The notes: generated from the sequence alone by a model not told the origin. A DNA stretch of 64,000 bases from Paraburkholderia xenovorans LB400 (GCF_000013645.1 NC_007951.1:1240001-1304000), one strand, 5' to 3'. Shown: positions 49,902-59,907, numbered from the stretch's first letter. Numbers and translations are program-made.

Positions 49902-50441
49902 TCATCTGGTGCTGCGGTCGAAGGTCAGCGTGTCGCCGTTGTCGAGCACCAGTTGCATCTGCTGCGGCGCGCGCATTTGCACGCCGGTGCGGTCGATGTG
50001 CGTGAGCGCGTTGAGATACGCGCCTTCGATCTGCCCGCCCGGCGTCATGCACGCCATGCGCGTGCCGCCCAGCGTGCCGAAGCTCAGCTTGCCGTCTTTC
50101 AGCGCGTACGAGCCCATGTAGCGGTTGCAGCCGGAAAAGCCGCTGGCGTGCCGTTGACCGGTCGAGGTGGAAAGCGTGAGCGTGATCGGCGCGCCCTGGT
50201 CGGCGGACGGAACCGCGCGTGCGGTGCCGTCGGCCTGTTTCCACGCGCTCAGCACCCAGCTGGTGTCGTCGAGCAGCTGGGTGGCGGCGGGATTGAATGG
50301 ATCGGGCGCGACGGCTTCCGAGTCGGGGTGTTTCGGGATCGCGCAGGCGCTCAACAGCGCGGCGACGCTCAACGCGGCGAAGGCGGTGCGCAGATACGGG
50401 GTGAAGCGCGCAACACGTCGCGCGGAGGAGCTTTGGAGCAT
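49902..50441 (-). CDS. META domain lipoprotein
   Basis: A 179-aa putative lipoprotein with a hydrophobic LRTAFAALSVAALLSACAIP segment at about 18-37, whose lipobox is LLSAC. The META (HslJ-like) domain holds DTSWVLSAW, FSGCNRYMGSYALKDGKLSF and MQLVLDNGDTLTF. It is likely outer-membrane attached. Function unknown, some members affect stress or motility. AGAGGAA precedes the start. It lies upstream of ftsK on the same strand, with 254 bases between. Confidence 0.88.
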   Translation of the reverse strand: MLQSSSARRVARFTPYLRTAFAALSVAALLSACAIPKHPDSEAVAPDPFNPAATQLLDDTSWVLSAWKQADGTARAVPSADQGAPITLTLSTSTGQRHASGFSGCNRYMGSYALKDGKLSFGTLGGTRMACMTPGGQIEGAYLNALTHIDRTGVQMRAPQQMQLVLDNGDTLTFDRSTR

Positions 50442-50640
50442 GGCGTCGTTCCTCTTCAAACTGGCGAAGGCGTAAGGGTAACGCACTAAGCTCGCCGCAC
50501 GCGAGAGCATTGGCGTGCCACGCGCTTATTCAGGGCCGCGGTGCGTTGTGCGCCGAGGTTGTGGGCAATCGTGCGCCGCCGCCGCCCTTGCAAGCGCGGA
50601 TCGGGATGCGCCCGCGAGCAAGGTGCGGCGAGGGGTCCGC

Positions 50641-50650
50641 ATGTTAACAT
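50641..50650 (+). promoter_or_regulatory. Palindrome ATGTTAACAT upstream of purT
   Basis: A perfect 10-base palindrome 49 bases before the purT start, containing TGTTAACAT which also reads as an extended -10. May be both promoter and operator; not established. Confidence 0.4.
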
Positions 50651-50698
50651 CGTGTTCTACCCAATCCCACCCTCATCCGACTTTTATCTGGAGACCCC

Positions 50699-51913
50699 AT
50701 GCAGATCGGCCAACGGATCGGCACGCCCCTTTCTGAATCCGCCACGCGTGTCATGCTGCTCGGCGCCGGCGAGCTCGGCAAGGAAGTGATCATCGCGCTG
50801 CAGCGGCTGGGCGTCGAAGTGATCGCCGTCGACCGTTACCCGAATGCGCCTGGCCACCAGGTGGCGCACCGCGCGCACGTGATCGACATGACCGATCGCG
50901 CCGCGCTGCGCGCGCTGGTGGAACAGGAGCGGCCGCATCTGATCGTCCCCGAGATCGAGGCGATCGCGACGGACGAACTCGCCGCCATCGAAAGCGCCGG
51001 TCTCGCCGAAGTGATCCCGACCGCGCGCGCCACGCAGCTCACCATGAACCGCGAAGGCATCCGCCGTCTCGCCGCTGAGGAACTCGGCCTGCCGACCTCG
51101 CCGTACGCGTTCGCCGATTCGCTCGACGAACTGCGCGCGGGCATCGCCAAAGTCGGCTATCCGTGCGTGGTGAAGCCGGTCATGTCGTCATCGGGCAAGG
51201 GCCAGTCGGTGCTGCGCGGCGACGCCGACGTCGAACCCGCATGGCAATACGCGATGGCCGGCGGCCGCGTGAATCACGGCCGTGTGATCGTCGAAGGCTT
51301 CATCGACTTCGAATACGAAATCACGCAATTGACTGTGCGCGCGATCAACCCCGCGAGCGGCGAGGTCAGCACGTATTTCTGCGACCCGATCGGCCACGTG
51401 CAGGTGGCGGGCGACTACGTGGAATCGTGGCAGCCACAGCCCATGAGCCCGCTCGCGCTCGAACGTTCGCGTGAAGTGGCGCACAAGGTGACGGCCGCGC
51501 TCGGCGGGCGCGGCCTGTTCGGCGTGGAACTTTTCGTGCGCGGCGATGACGTATGGTTTTCGGAAGTGAGTCCGCGTCCGCACGACACTGGTCTTGTCAC
51601 GCTGTGCTCGCAACGCTTTTCGGAATTCGAACTGCACGCGCGCGCGATCCTCGGTTTGCCGGTGGATACGTCGCTGCGGGCGCCGGGTGCGTCGGCGGTG
51701 ATTTATGGCGGGCTCGACGAGGCCGGCATTGCGTTCGAAGGCGTGGCCGCGGCGTTGGCGGTGCCGAACGCGGACCTGCGCCTGTTCGGCAAGCCGGAGA
51801 GCTTCGTCAAGCGCCGCATGGGCGTGGCGCTCGCCACCGGCGAGACCACCGACGAAGCCCGCTCGCGCGCGAAGCAGGCTGCGGCGGCGGTGCGGCCGGT
51901 GTCGGCGAAATAA
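50699..51913 (+). CDS. purT: Formate-dependent phosphoribosylglycinamide formyltransferase
   Basis: Makes formyl-GAR from GAR, formate and ATP in purine synthesis. 404 aa, the usual PurT length. An N-terminal pre-ATP-grasp domain ([32 protein letters not shown]) is followed by an ATP-grasp domain with [34 protein letters not shown] and the C-terminal [12 protein letters not shown] lies six bases before the ATG. Alone in this transcript as far as seen. Confidence 0.97.
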   Translation: MQIGQRIGTPLSESATRVMLLGAGELGKEVIIALQRLGVEVIAVDRYPNAPGHQVAHRAHVIDMTDRAALRALVEQERPHLIVPEIEAIATDELAAIESAGLAEVIPTARATQLTMNREGIRRLAAEELGLPTSPYAFADSLDELRAGIAKVGYPCVVKPVMSSSGKGQSVLRGDADVEPAWQYAMAGGRVNHGRVIVEGFIDFEYEITQLTVRAINPASGEVSTYFCDPIGHVQVAGDYVESWQPQPMSPLALERSREVAHKVTAALGGRGLFGVELFVRGDDVWFSEVSPRPHDTGLVTLCSQRFSEFELHARAILGLPVDTSLRAPGASAVIYGGLDEAGIAFEGVAAALAVPNADLRLFGKPESFVKRRMGVALATGETTDEARSRAKQAAAAVRPVSAK

Positions 51914-52030
51914 GTTGGCGAAATGAGCCGGCGAGATGCACGGGAAGCGCCGTGACGAACGGCCACGCGTTGCCTGTCCCGCGCGCCCGGCATAATCGCC
52001 GCGCGCAATCCGGCTGATCGAGCTCGTCGG

Positions 52031-52050
52031 GCTCATTGAAGCTCATTGAA
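52031..52050 (+). repeat. Tandem GCTCATTGAA repeat
   Basis: Two exact 10-base copies in the leader directly before the small lipoprotein gene. Function unknown. Confidence 0.7.
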
Positions 52051-52062
52051 GTAGAGGTACGT

Positions 52063-52275
52063 ATGGCGCTGGAAATCCGCAACGACATGTGGCGCGGTTT
52101 GGCCCGCCGTCTCGGCGCACTCGGCGTGCTGTTCGCGCTGTGTGCCGGGTTGACGGGATGCGGCCTCGCGGCCGCGCCGTGCCGGGTCGCTTCGGCCGGT
52201 TTGAAAATCGTGCCGCTGGTCGGGCACGTGGCCGCCGCGCCGACCGATGCATGCGCCGACGTGATCGATCCATGA
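52063..52275 (+). CDS. Small lipoprotein, DUF6726-like, 70 aa
   Basis: A 70-aa protein with a hydrophobic RLGALGVLFALCAGLTGCGL segment ending in a lipobox LTGC (about 31-34). Short Ala/Val-rich mature part (KIVPLVGHVAAAPTDACADV). This resembles a small family of betaproteobacterial lipoproteins (DUF6726). GAGG precedes the ATG; the longer frame at 52036 only adds a non-conserved leader. Function unknown. Confidence 0.72.
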   Translation: MALEIRNDMWRGLARRLGALGVLFALCAGLTGCGLAAAPCRVASAGLKIVPLVGHVAAAPTDACADVIDP

Positions 52276-52365
52276 TCGATCCGTCGTCCGTCCCGGGCCG
52301 CGGCCCGAGGCGCGACATGCCGCGCGCCGTCCGTGTTTGACTGGTAGCAACGATCGAGGCATCTC

Positions 52366-52734
52366 ATGAAGAAATGGCGGGTTGCGGTAATCACGGCGGC
52401 AGGTTTCGCGGCGCTATACGGCAGTGCGTGCGCCGCGCCGTTGCAGTTCTCGGAGATTCAGGCCAAAAACCGTCAGACGCACAAATACACCTGTGCAACC
52501 GGCAAGATCCTGCAGGTCACTTACTGGAACACGGCGAACGGCCAGAGCTTCGCGCTCGTGCCGGTGAAGGGCAAGCAGATGCTGTTCGTCAACACCCTGT
52601 CGGCTTCCGGCGCGAAATATCAGGCCGGCAGCTACACCTGGTGGACCAAGGGGCCGCGCGCCGACCTGTACGACGCAATGGACGGCGAAAACGCACCGCC
52701 CATGCTGTCGGACTGCGTGACCATCAATCGCTGA
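52366..52734 (+). CDS. MliC-like lysozyme-inhibitor family protein
   Basis: A 122-aa protein. A signal peptide (about 1-23, ending ACA) precedes a beta-barrel-type domain with TCATGKILQVTYWN, FALVPVKGKQMLFVN and ASGAKYQAGSYTWWTKG, which matches the MliC/PliC pattern (paired cysteines at about 43 and 117). Members bind c-type lysozyme, protecting cell wall. GAGG precedes the start. It may share a transcript with the small lipoprotein, 90 bases upstream. Confidence 0.82.
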   Translation: MKKWRVAVITAAGFAALYGSACAAPLQFSEIQAKNRQTHKYTCATGKILQVTYWNTANGQSFALVPVKGKQMLFVNTLSASGAKYQAGSYTWWTKGPRADLYDAMDGENAPPMLSDCVTINR

Positions 52735-52989
52735 GCGCGATGCGGCGGCTCTTCCCATCTGTGCCGCCGCCCGTGCCATCACACTTCTGCCGCGCGGCAC
52801 CGGCCGCCCGCGCACATCATTTCCGTTCGAGTAGTAAGCTGTCGCGCATGGCATTCGCCGCGCGCTCGCGTGATGCCATGCAGCCATGCCGGGCGGCGTC
52901 CGCGTGGCTGTCGTCGTCTTCGATCGTCCGTTTCCGGACCCCGGCGCCGGGGTTGCGGCCCGCGTCCGTATCATCAAGCGAGACCCTCA

Positions 52990-54642
52990 ATGAAAGCATC
53001 GGACCTGTTCGTCAAATCGCTGGAAGCCGAAGGTGTCGAGTATGTGTTCGGCATTCCCGGTGAAGAAAACCTAGATCTGCTCGAATCGCTGCGCCGCTCG
53101 AAAATCCGTCTGATCCTCACGCGCCACGAACAGGCGGCCGGTTTCATGGCCGCCACGTACGGGCGTCTTACCGGCCGCATCGGCGTATGTCTGGCCACGC
53201 TCGGCCCGGGCGCGACCAACCTCGTGACCGCCGCGGCGTACGCGCAACTGGGCGGCATGCCGATGCTGATGGTCACCGGGCAAAAGCCGATCAAGTCGAG
53301 CAAGCAAGGGCATTTCCAGATCGTCGACGTGGTGCGCATGATGGAGCCGCTCACCAAATACACGCGGCAGATCGTGTCGGTCGCCAATATTCCTGCGGCG
53401 GTGCGCGAGGCGGCCCGGCAGGCGGAAGAAGAACGGCCCGGCGCCACGCACCTCGAATTGCCTGAAGACGTGGCGCACGAAGAGGGCGATGGCAAGCCGA
53501 TTCCGAAGAGCTACAGCCGCCGCCCCGTCGCCGAGGAAAAAGCCGTGGCGCGCGCGGTCGAGGCGATCACCGGCGCGAAGCATCCGTTACTGATGATCGG
53601 CGCGGGCGGCAATCGCAAGACCACCACGAAGATGCTGCGCGAGTTCGTCGACCAGATCGGCATTCCGTTTTTCACCACGCAGATGGGCAAAGGCGTGATC
53701 GACGAATCGCATCCCATGTGGCTGGGCAATGCGACGCTGTCCGACGGCGACTTCGTGCACCGCGCGATCGACCACGCGGACTGCATCATCAATGTCGGTC
53801 ACGACGTGATCGAGAAGCCGCCGTTTTTCATGCGCAGCGGCGACGCGGGCGAGAAGACGGTGATTCACGTCAACTTCCTCGGCGCGGAAGTCGATACGGT
53901 CTACTTCCCGCAGATCGAAGTGGTGGGCGATATCGCCAACGCCGTGTGGCAGCTCAAGGAAAGTCTCAAGCAGCGGCAGGAGCATTGGGACTTCACGCGC
54001 TTCAAGGAAATCAAGGAGCACTTCGAGGCGCATCTGGTCAAAGGCCAGCACGACGACCGCTTTCCCATGTACCCGGTGCGGATCGTCAACGACGTGTACG
54101 AGACCACGCCGGTGGACGGTATCGTGTGTCTGGACAACGGCATGTACAAGATCTGGTTCGCCCGCTACTACCGCGCGCACGAACCGAATTCGCTGCTGCT
54201 CGACAACGCGTTGGCGTCGATGGGCGCGGGTCTGCCGTCCGCGATCGCCACCAAGATCGTGCACCCGGACCGCAAGGTCATGGCCGTATGCGGCGACGGC
54301 GGTTTCATGATGAATTCGCAGGAACTCGAAACGGCGGTGCGGCTGAGGCTGGATCTGGTGATCCTGATTTTGCGCGACGACGCGTTCGGCATGATCCGCT
54401 GGAAGCAGGAAAACATGAATTTCCCCGACTACGGCATGACGCTCAGCAATCCGGATTTCGTCGCTTACGCGCAGAGCTACGGGGCGAAAGGTCACCGTAT
54501 CGAAACGGCGGCGGAGTTCGCGCCGTTGCTGCGTGAATGTTTCGCGACGCCCGGCGTGCATGTGATCGACCTGCCAATCGACTATTCGGACAACGAACGC
54601 GTGCTGAATCGCGAGATCAAGCGGCTTTCGGCGCAATTGTGA
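52990..54642 (+). CDS. Acetolactate synthase-type ThDP enzyme
   Basis: A 550-aa enzyme with all three ThDP-enzyme domains. The catalytic Glu is E47 in TRHEQAAGF, the central domain is about 190-330, and the ThDP motif is GDGGFMMN (about 437) followed by ILRDDAFGMI (metal ligand Asp). It condenses two pyruvates to acetolactate; the absence of an ilvN regulatory-subunit gene nearby and a D where biosynthetic enzymes have N favour a catabolic or stand-alone type. The aldehyde dehydrogenase gene follows after 88 bases. There is a weak Shine-Dalgarno. Confidence 0.87.
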   Translation: MKASDLFVKSLEAEGVEYVFGIPGEENLDLLESLRRSKIRLILTRHEQAAGFMAATYGRLTGRIGVCLATLGPGATNLVTAAAYAQLGGMPMLMVTGQKPIKSSKQGHFQIVDVVRMMEPLTKYTRQIVSVANIPAAVREAARQAEEERPGATHLELPEDVAHEEGDGKPIPKSYSRRPVAEEKAVARAVEAITGAKHPLLMIGAGGNRKTTTKMLREFVDQIGIPFFTTQMGKGVIDESHPMWLGNATLSDGDFVHRAIDHADCIINVGHDVIEKPPFFMRSGDAGEKTVIHVNFLGAEVDTVYFPQIEVVGDIANAVWQLKESLKQRQEHWDFTRFKEIKEHFEAHLVKGQHDDRFPMYPVRIVNDVYETTPVDGIVCLDNGMYKIWFARYYRAHEPNSLLLDNALASMGAGLPSAIATKIVHPDRKVMAVCGDGGFMMNSQELETAVRLRLDLVILILRDDAFGMIRWKQENMNFPDYGMTLSNPDFVAYAQSYGAKGHRIETAAEFAPLLRECFATPGVHVIDLPIDYSDNERVLNREIKRLSAQL

Positions 54643-54730
54643 ACGGCAGATGTGTGGCAATGAACGGCCGCGGGGCATGGCCCCGGCTGGCAGTCCTGCT
54701 TCGGCAGGCATCGGATCAAGGAGACGTGTC

Positions 54731-56167
54731 ATGTTGCAAAAGACTTACCCGTACTACCTCGCCAACGTTGCGGTGGCCGCCAACACCGATCTCGAAGTCA
54801 CCGATAAATTCAGCGGCGAGGTCGCCACGCGTGTCGCGATGGCCGACGCCGCCGCGATCGATCAGGCGATCGGCCATGCCGTCGACGCCATGCCGGCCTT
54901 GCGCGCTTTCCCGCCGTTCAAGCGCCAGGCGGTGCTCGAACATTGCGTGAAGCGCTTTCGCGAACGCTACGACGAACTGGCGCTCGCGCTGTGCATTGAA
55001 GCCGGCAAGCCGATCAACGACTCGAAAGGCGAGGTCACGCGGCTGATCGATACGTTCAAGGTGGCAGCGGAGGAAGCGGTGCGCATCGACGGGGAGATCG
55101 TCAATCTGGAGATTTCGCCGCGCGCCAAGGGCTATCACGGCTACGTGAAGCGGGTGCCGATCGGCCCGTGTTCGTTTATTTCGCCGTTCAATTTTCCGCT
55201 GAACCTGACTGCGCACAAGGTCGCGCCGGCCATCGCGGCCGGCGTGCCGTTCGTGTTGAAGCCGGCGAGCCGCACGCCGGTCGGCGCGCTCATCATGGGC
55301 GAGATTCTCGCGGAAACCGACCTGCCGAAGGGCGCATTCTCGATTCTGCCCGCCCATCGCGACGGCGCCGATCTGTTCACCACCGACGAGCGCTTCAAAT
55401 TGCTGTCCTTCACCGGCTCGCCCGCGGTGGGCTGGGAACTGAAGAAGAAGGCAGGCAAGAAAAAGGTGATTCTGGAATTGGGCGGCAACGCGGCGGCGAT
55501 CGTCGACGGCGATCAGGGCGAGAAGCTCGACTATGTGGTTGACCGGCTCGCGTTCGGCGCGTTCTACCAGTCGGGACAGAGCTGCATCGGCGTGCAGCGG
55601 ATTCTGGTGCACGCCAAGGTCTATGATGCGTTGCGCGAGAAGCTGATCGCCAGAACGAAGTCGCTGGTGATGGGCGATCCGAAAGACGAAAAGACCTTTG
55701 TCGGGCCGATGATCTCGGAATCGGAGTCCAGACGCCTTGCCGGCTGGATGGAAAGCGCGGTGCAGGCGGGCGCGAAAATCGTCGCGGGCGGCAAGGTGGA
55801 GGGCGCGATGTTCGAGGCCACGCTGCTCGAAGGCGTGCAGCGCGACACGGATCTATACCGCAAGGAAGCCTTCGGGCCGGTGGCGATTCTGGAGCGTTTC
55901 GACGATTTCGGCGCTGCGCTTGCGACCGTCAACGACAGCGACTTCGGCCTGCAAGCGGGCGTGTTCACGGATTCGCTCGCGCATGCGCATCGCGCGTGGG
56001 ACGAGCTCGAAGTGGGCGGCGTGGTGATCAACGACGTGCCGTCGTTCCGGGTCGACAACATGCCGTATGGCGGCGTGAAGGATTCCGGGCTGGGGCGTGA
56101 AGGCGTTCGCTACGCGATCGAAGACATGACCGAGATGCGCCTGATGGTGATGCGTGAGACGTGGTGA
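54731..56167 (+). CDS. NAD(P)-dependent aldehyde dehydrogenase
   Basis: A 478-aa ALDH-superfamily enzyme. General base E249 (LELGGN) and catalytic C285 (GQSCIG) are present, as are the ISPFNFPLNLTAHKV cofactor region and FGPVAILERFD. AAGGAG precedes the ATG. The substrate is unknown. It is close to the acetolactate synthase gene, so it may oxidise an aldehyde made by that pathway or accept an acyl aldehyde of the same source. Confidence 0.92.
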   Translation: MLQKTYPYYLANVAVAANTDLEVTDKFSGEVATRVAMADAAAIDQAIGHAVDAMPALRAFPPFKRQAVLEHCVKRFRERYDELALALCIEAGKPINDSKGEVTRLIDTFKVAAEEAVRIDGEIVNLEISPRAKGYHGYVKRVPIGPCSFISPFNFPLNLTAHKVAPAIAAGVPFVLKPASRTPVGALIMGEILAETDLPKGAFSILPAHRDGADLFTTDERFKLLSFTGSPAVGWELKKKAGKKKVILELGGNAAAIVDGDQGEKLDYVVDRLAFGAFYQSGQSCIGVQRILVHAKVYDALREKLIARTKSLVMGDPKDEKTFVGPMISESESRRLAGWMESAVQAGAKIVAGGKVEGAMFEATLLEGVQRDTDLYRKEAFGPVAILERFDDFGAALATVNDSDFGLQAGVFTDSLAHAHRAWDELEVGGVVINDVPSFRVDNMPYGGVKDSGLGREGVRYAIEDMTEMRLMVMRETW

Positions 56168-56363
56168 AAGCCGCGGGCAGGCACCGTGTTGTCACGCCAC
56201 TGTCGTGTCCGCGAACTACGCTGCGAGCGAAGCGCGCCAATGCCCGCGGGTGCTTTGCGGCGGCTCGCCGGCCGGTGCCGGCCGGTGCCGGGAGTGCCGG
56301 CGCCCGGCTTTCGCCGGCGTAAGCAGAAAGCCGGCACGAGCGCCATGAGTGTTTTTGCTGAAG

Positions 56364-56372
56364 TGCTACAAT
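56364..56372 (+). promoter_or_regulatory. Extended -10 promoter for rhlE
   Basis: TGCTACAAT (TGN then TACAAT at 56367-56372), with no recognisable -35. Transcription should begin near 56379, giving a leader of about 170 bases. Confidence 0.55.
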
Positions 56373-56382
56373 ACCGGCCTTT

Positions 56383-56423
56383 CCGGCGGGTGTTTCCGCC
56401 GGCCGGAGCCGGCCGCATTTTTT
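56383..56423 (+). promoter_or_regulatory. Possible attenuator leader before rhlE
   Basis: CCGGCGG (56383-56389) pairs with CCGCCGG (56396-56402). An alternative hairpin, CGGCC (56400-56404) with GGCCG (56411-56415), is followed by a T-run at 56418-56423, like an intrinsic terminator. The two share bases 56400-56402 and so cannot form together. It could equally be a plain terminator of the upstream ALDH gene. Confidence 0.4.
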
Positions 56424-56550
56424 CCCGCAATACTCGCAATACTAACGGGTCCCGTGCGGAACGCCGTGGCTCCGCCTTCATCACAATGCCCTCTGCGGTT
56501 CCGACCGCTGCCGCGCGCACGCGCCAAGCGCATTTTTAGCGAAAGCCACC

Positions 56551-58026
56551 ATGTCCGACACACCCGTCACGCCCAGCACTTCGACTTTTGATCAATTCGG
56601 CCTCGCGCCCGACATCCTGAAAGCCGTCAAAGAGTCGGGCTACACCATCCCCACGCCGATCCAGGAGCAGGCGATTCCCGTCGTGCTGGCCGGCCGTGAC
56701 ATGATGGGCGCCGCGCAAACCGGCACCGGCAAGACCGCGAGCTTCTCGCTGCCGATCATCCAGCGCCTGCTGCCGCAGGCGAGCACGAGCGCTTCGCCCG
56801 CCCGCCATCCGGTGCGCGCGCTGATCCTCACGCCGACCCGCGAGTTGGCCGACCAGGTCGCCGCGAACGTGCAGGCCTATGCGAAGCACACGGCGCTGCG
56901 CAGCGCCGTGGTGTTCGGCGGGGTGGATATGAATCCGCAATCCGAGCAACTGCGCCGCGGCGTCGAGATTCTGATCGCCACGCCGGGCCGCCTGCTCGAT
57001 CATGTGCAGCAGAAAACCGCCAACCTGGGCCAGGTGCAGATTCTCGTGCTCGACGAAGCCGACCGCATGCTCGACATGGGTTTCCTGCCGGATCTGCAGC
57101 GCATTCTGAACCTGCTGCCGAAAGAACGTCAGACGCTGCTGTTTTCGGCCACCTTCTCGGGCGAAATCAAGAAGCTCGCCGCCACCTATCTGCGCGACCC
57201 GCAGACTATCGAAGTCGCGCGCAGCAATTCGACTGCGACCAACGTGAGGCAGATCGTCTATGAAGTCGCCGAGGGCGACAAGACCGGCGCGGTCGTGCAA
57301 CTGATTCGCGAGCGCGGCCTCAAGCAGGTTATCGTGTTCTGCAACAGCAAGATCGGCGCGAGCCGTCTCTCGCGCAGCCTGGAGCGCGACGGCGTGATCG
57401 CGACCGCGATTCACGGCGACCGCTCGCAGAATGAACGGATGCAGGCGCTCGACGCGTTCAAGCGCGGCGAGATCGAAGCGCTGGTGGCAACAGATGTCGC
57501 CGCGCGCGGCCTGGATATCGCCGAACTGCCGGCGGTGATCAACTTCGATCTGCCCTTCAACGCGGAAGACTACGTGCATCGGATCGGCCGTACCGGCCGC
57601 GCGGGCGCCTCGGGCGACGCGTTGTCGCTGTGCAGCCCGAACGAGCGCAAGCAGCTTGCCGATATCGAAAAGCTGATCAAGCGCCCGCTGGAGGTGCAGC
57701 GCCTGACGGTGGAAGCGCCGGTGCGGCATCACCATGAAGAGCGCGCGCCGCGGCGCGAGCGTAGCAGCGAGGGGCGCGAAGATCGGGGCGGCCGCCGCCG
57801 CTCGGGCGCTTCGTCGTCGGGTTCGTTCGACCGGCCGCATCATCATCGCGCGCAGCCTGTGGATGATTTCTTCCTGAAGCCTTATGAGCCGTCGCCTGCT
57901 TCGGTGCGCAAGGTCGAGGAGGCCGACGCGGCTTCGGCCGCGCCGCAGAAGCCGGCTTCCAAGCAGCCGTTGGCAGCGCTGTTGGGCGGGTTCGGCATGC
58001 CGAGAAAGTCGCCTTCGTCTTCCTGA
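56551..58026 (+). CDS. rhlE: DEAD-box RNA helicase RhlE
   Basis: A 491-aa ATP-dependent RNA helicase for ribosome biogenesis and RNA decay. It has the Q motif (FDQFGLAPDILKAVKESGY), Walker A AQTGTGKT, DEAD box VLDEADRMLDMG, SAT (LLFSATFSG) and HRIGRTGR. The C-terminal tail (about 390-491) is basic and disordered with RHHHEERAPRRERSSEG, normal for RhlE. The start is at the conserved MSDTPVTP; no strong Shine-Dalgarno is seen. Confidence 0.96.
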   Translation: MSDTPVTPSTSTFDQFGLAPDILKAVKESGYTIPTPIQEQAIPVVLAGRDMMGAAQTGTGKTASFSLPIIQRLLPQASTSASPARHPVRALILTPTRELADQVAANVQAYAKHTALRSAVVFGGVDMNPQSEQLRRGVEILIATPGRLLDHVQQKTANLGQVQILVLDEADRMLDMGFLPDLQRILNLLPKERQTLLFSATFSGEIKKLAATYLRDPQTIEVARSNSTATNVRQIVYEVAEGDKTGAVVQLIRERGLKQVIVFCNSKIGASRLSRSLERDGVIATAIHGDRSQNERMQALDAFKRGEIEALVATDVAARGLDIAELPAVINFDLPFNAEDYVHRIGRTGRAGASGDALSLCSPNERKQLADIEKLIKRPLEVQRLTVEAPVRHHHEERAPRRERSSEGREDRGGRRRSGASSSGSFDRPHHHRAQPVDDFFLKPYEPSPASVRKVEEADAASAAPQKPASKQPLAALLGGFGMPRKSPSSS

Positions 58027-58102
58027 TGGGGGTGTGTCGGCGCAGCCAGTCTGCGCGACGCACGCCGCGCACGGCGAGATCGCTTTCAGACGCGAATCGC
58101 GT

Positions 58103-58993
58103 TTAATCCGCTGCTAATCCCATTCGTTTTGCCCATGCCACCGTGGCGGCAGCATAAAAGCCGGCGAGCGTCGTATGGGCCGCGGCGCTCTGCAAGTCGA
58201 GCCCGAGATGCCGTGCCGCCGCGCTAAGCGCCTCTAGCGGCTTATCCTTGTCCAGCGCCGTGGCGCCATTCTGCTTGCTGAGTTTTTCGCCGTGGTCGTT
58301 CGTGACCACGGGCACATGCAGATACTCGGGCGTCGGCACGCCCAGGCAGCGCTGCAGATAGATCTGCCGTGCCGTCGAATCCATCAGATCCGCGCCGCGC
58401 ACGATGTGCGTGATGCCCGCGTCCGCGTCGTCGACGACCACCGCCAGTTGATACGCCCACTGGTCGTCCGCGCGCTTCAGCACGAAATCGCCGACTTCCG
58501 TTGCCAGGTTTTGCGTCTGCCTGCCTTGCCAGCGGTCCTCGAACGTGATGATCGCGGCGTCGCCATCGGGCACGCGCAGGCGCCATGCGCGTGCCGGCTT
58601 GCCGTGCAGGCCGGCGCGGCAGGTGCCGGGATAGGCGAGGGTGGTGTTGCGCGCATGCGCATGCAGCAGCGAGTCGGCAATCTCCTTGCGCGTGCAGCCG
58701 CATGGATAGATCAGGCCGGCGGCCTTCAATTGCTCCAGCGCCTGCTCGTAACGCGCGAGGCGCGTGCTTTGCCAGACAGGCGGTTCATCCGCGCGCATGC
58801 CGAAGCGTTCGAGGGTGGCGAGAATGTCTTCGGCGGCGCCCGGCACTGTACGCGGGCGGTCGATGTCCTCGATGCGAACGAGCCATGCGCCCCGATGCGC
58901 ACGCGCGTCCAGCCAGCTTGCGAGCGCGCTGACCAGCGAGCCGAAATGCAGCGGACCGGTGGGTGATGGCGCGAAGCGTCCGCGGTAGGTCAT
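58103..58993 (-). CDS. gluQ: Glutamyl-Q tRNA(Asp) synthetase
   Basis: Attaches glutamate to queuosine-34 of tRNA(Asp); 296 aa, about the size of the N-terminal half of GluRS. The class I signature is [20 protein letters not shown], the KMSKS-like loop is KLSKQNGA and the zinc site is CGC with YPGTC. No anticodon-binding domain, as expected. GAGG precedes the start. It is convergent with rhlE and 50 bases downstream of trhO. Confidence 0.95.
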   Translation of the reverse strand: MTYRGRFAPSPTGPLHFGSLVSALASWLDARAHRGAWLVRIEDIDRPRTVPGAAEDILATLERFGMRADEPPVWQSTRLARYEQALEQLKAAGLIYPCGCTRKEIADSLLHAHARNTTLAYPGTCRAGLHGKPARAWRLRVPDGDAAIITFEDRWQGRQTQNLATEVGDFVLKRADDQWAYQLAVVVDDADAGITHIVRGADLMDSTARQIYLQRCLGVPTPEYLHVPVVTNDHGEKLSKQNGATALDKDKPLEALSAAARHLGLDLQSAAAHTTLAGFYAAATVAWAKRMGLAAD

Positions 58994-59043
58994 GGTGGCC
59001 TCTGCCGGCAAGCCGCGTTCCGATTGCGCTCGCTGCGCCGCCA

Positions 59044-59907
59044 TCACGCGGCGCGCGCCGCCTTGCTGTCCGGGTGACACTCCGGACACGTCTTGCCCGC
59101 CACGTACAGCGGCGATTGTTGCGCTTCCGGCGTGACCACGGCCCGGCAGCCGAAGCATTGCGTGGTCTTGCTAGGCTCCAGTTGCGGATTGAGCGCGGTG
59201 CGGTAGTCGAACACGAAGCAGTCGCCGTGATAATGCGCGCCGCCCACTTCCTCGAAATACTTCAGAATGCCGCCCTCGAGCTGGTACACGTTTTCGATGC
59301 CGACGTCCTTCATGTGGATCGCGGCCTTCTCGCAGCGAATGCCGCCCGTGCAGAACGACACGATCGTCTTGCCTTCCAGATCGGCGCGATTCTGCTCGAT
59401 CACCTCGGGGAATTCGCTGAATTTGGTAATGCGGTAGTCGAGCGCATTGTCGAACGTGCCGACGTCGACTTCGAACGCATTGCGCGTGTCGAGCATCACC
59501 ACGGGGCGGCCTTCGTCGTCGTGACCGCGGTCCAGCCAGCTTTTCAGCGTGGGCGCGTCGACGAACGGCGCGCGGCCGAGTTCCGGCCGGATGGCCGGCT
59601 TTTTCATCGTGATGATTTCGCGCTTGAGCTTGACCAGCATGCGGGTGAACGGCTGCTTGTCCGACAGGCTTTCCTTGAACTGCAGATCGGCGAACTTGCC
59701 CTCGAACAGTGCGTCGTGACGGATGTAGTGGATGAACGCGTCGGTGTTCTCGCGCGTGCCGGCGACGAACAGGTTGATGCCTTCCGGCGCGAGCAGAACG
59801 GTGCCCTTCAGGCCCAGCGCATTGCAGCGTTCCGTGACGAACGGGCGCCATGCGGCGGTGTCTTCGATAGTTGCAAATTGATACGAAGAGAGGTTGACGA
59901 TACTCAT
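59044..59907 (-). CDS. trhO: tRNA uridine-34 hydroxylase (TrhO/YceA), rhodanese-like
   Basis: A 287-aa TrhO/YceA protein that oxygen-dependently hydroxylates U34 of certain tRNAs. The N-terminal domain ([19 protein letters not shown]) precedes a rhodanese domain with the active-site [10 protein letters not shown]. The C-terminal Cys motifs CFGC and CPECH are as in the family. Next to gluQ, also a tRNA wobble-base enzyme, on the same strand; the two may be coexpressed. Start at MSIVNLSS chosen over the longer frame. Confidence 0.94.
   Translation of the reverse strand: MSIVNLSSYQFATIEDTAAWRPFVTERCNALGLKGTVLLAPEGINLFVAGTRENTDAFIHYIRHDALFEGKFADLQFKESLSDKQPFTRMLVKLKREIITMKKPAIRPELGRAPFVDAPTLKSWLDRGHDDEGRPVVMLDTRNAFEVDVGTFDNALDYRITKFSEFPEVIEQNRADLEGKTIVSFCTGGIRCEKAAIHMKDVGIENVYQLEGGILKYFEEVGGAHYHGDCFVFDYRTALNPQLEPSKTTQCFGCRAVVTPEAQQSPLYVAGKTCPECHPDSKAARAA

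Larger units (their letters stand above)
56168..56550 (+). other. Intergenic region and leader of rhlE
   Basis: 383 bases with no supportable gene. The first half is GC-rich with repeated GCCGGTGCCG. The second half holds an extended -10 promoter and a leader with competing hairpins, annotated separately. Confidence 0.55.

Noticed and set aside
56349..56591. 80-aa frame over the rhlE leader
   Set aside because: Runs across the hairpins into rhlE in another frame; no Shine-Dalgarno or domain.
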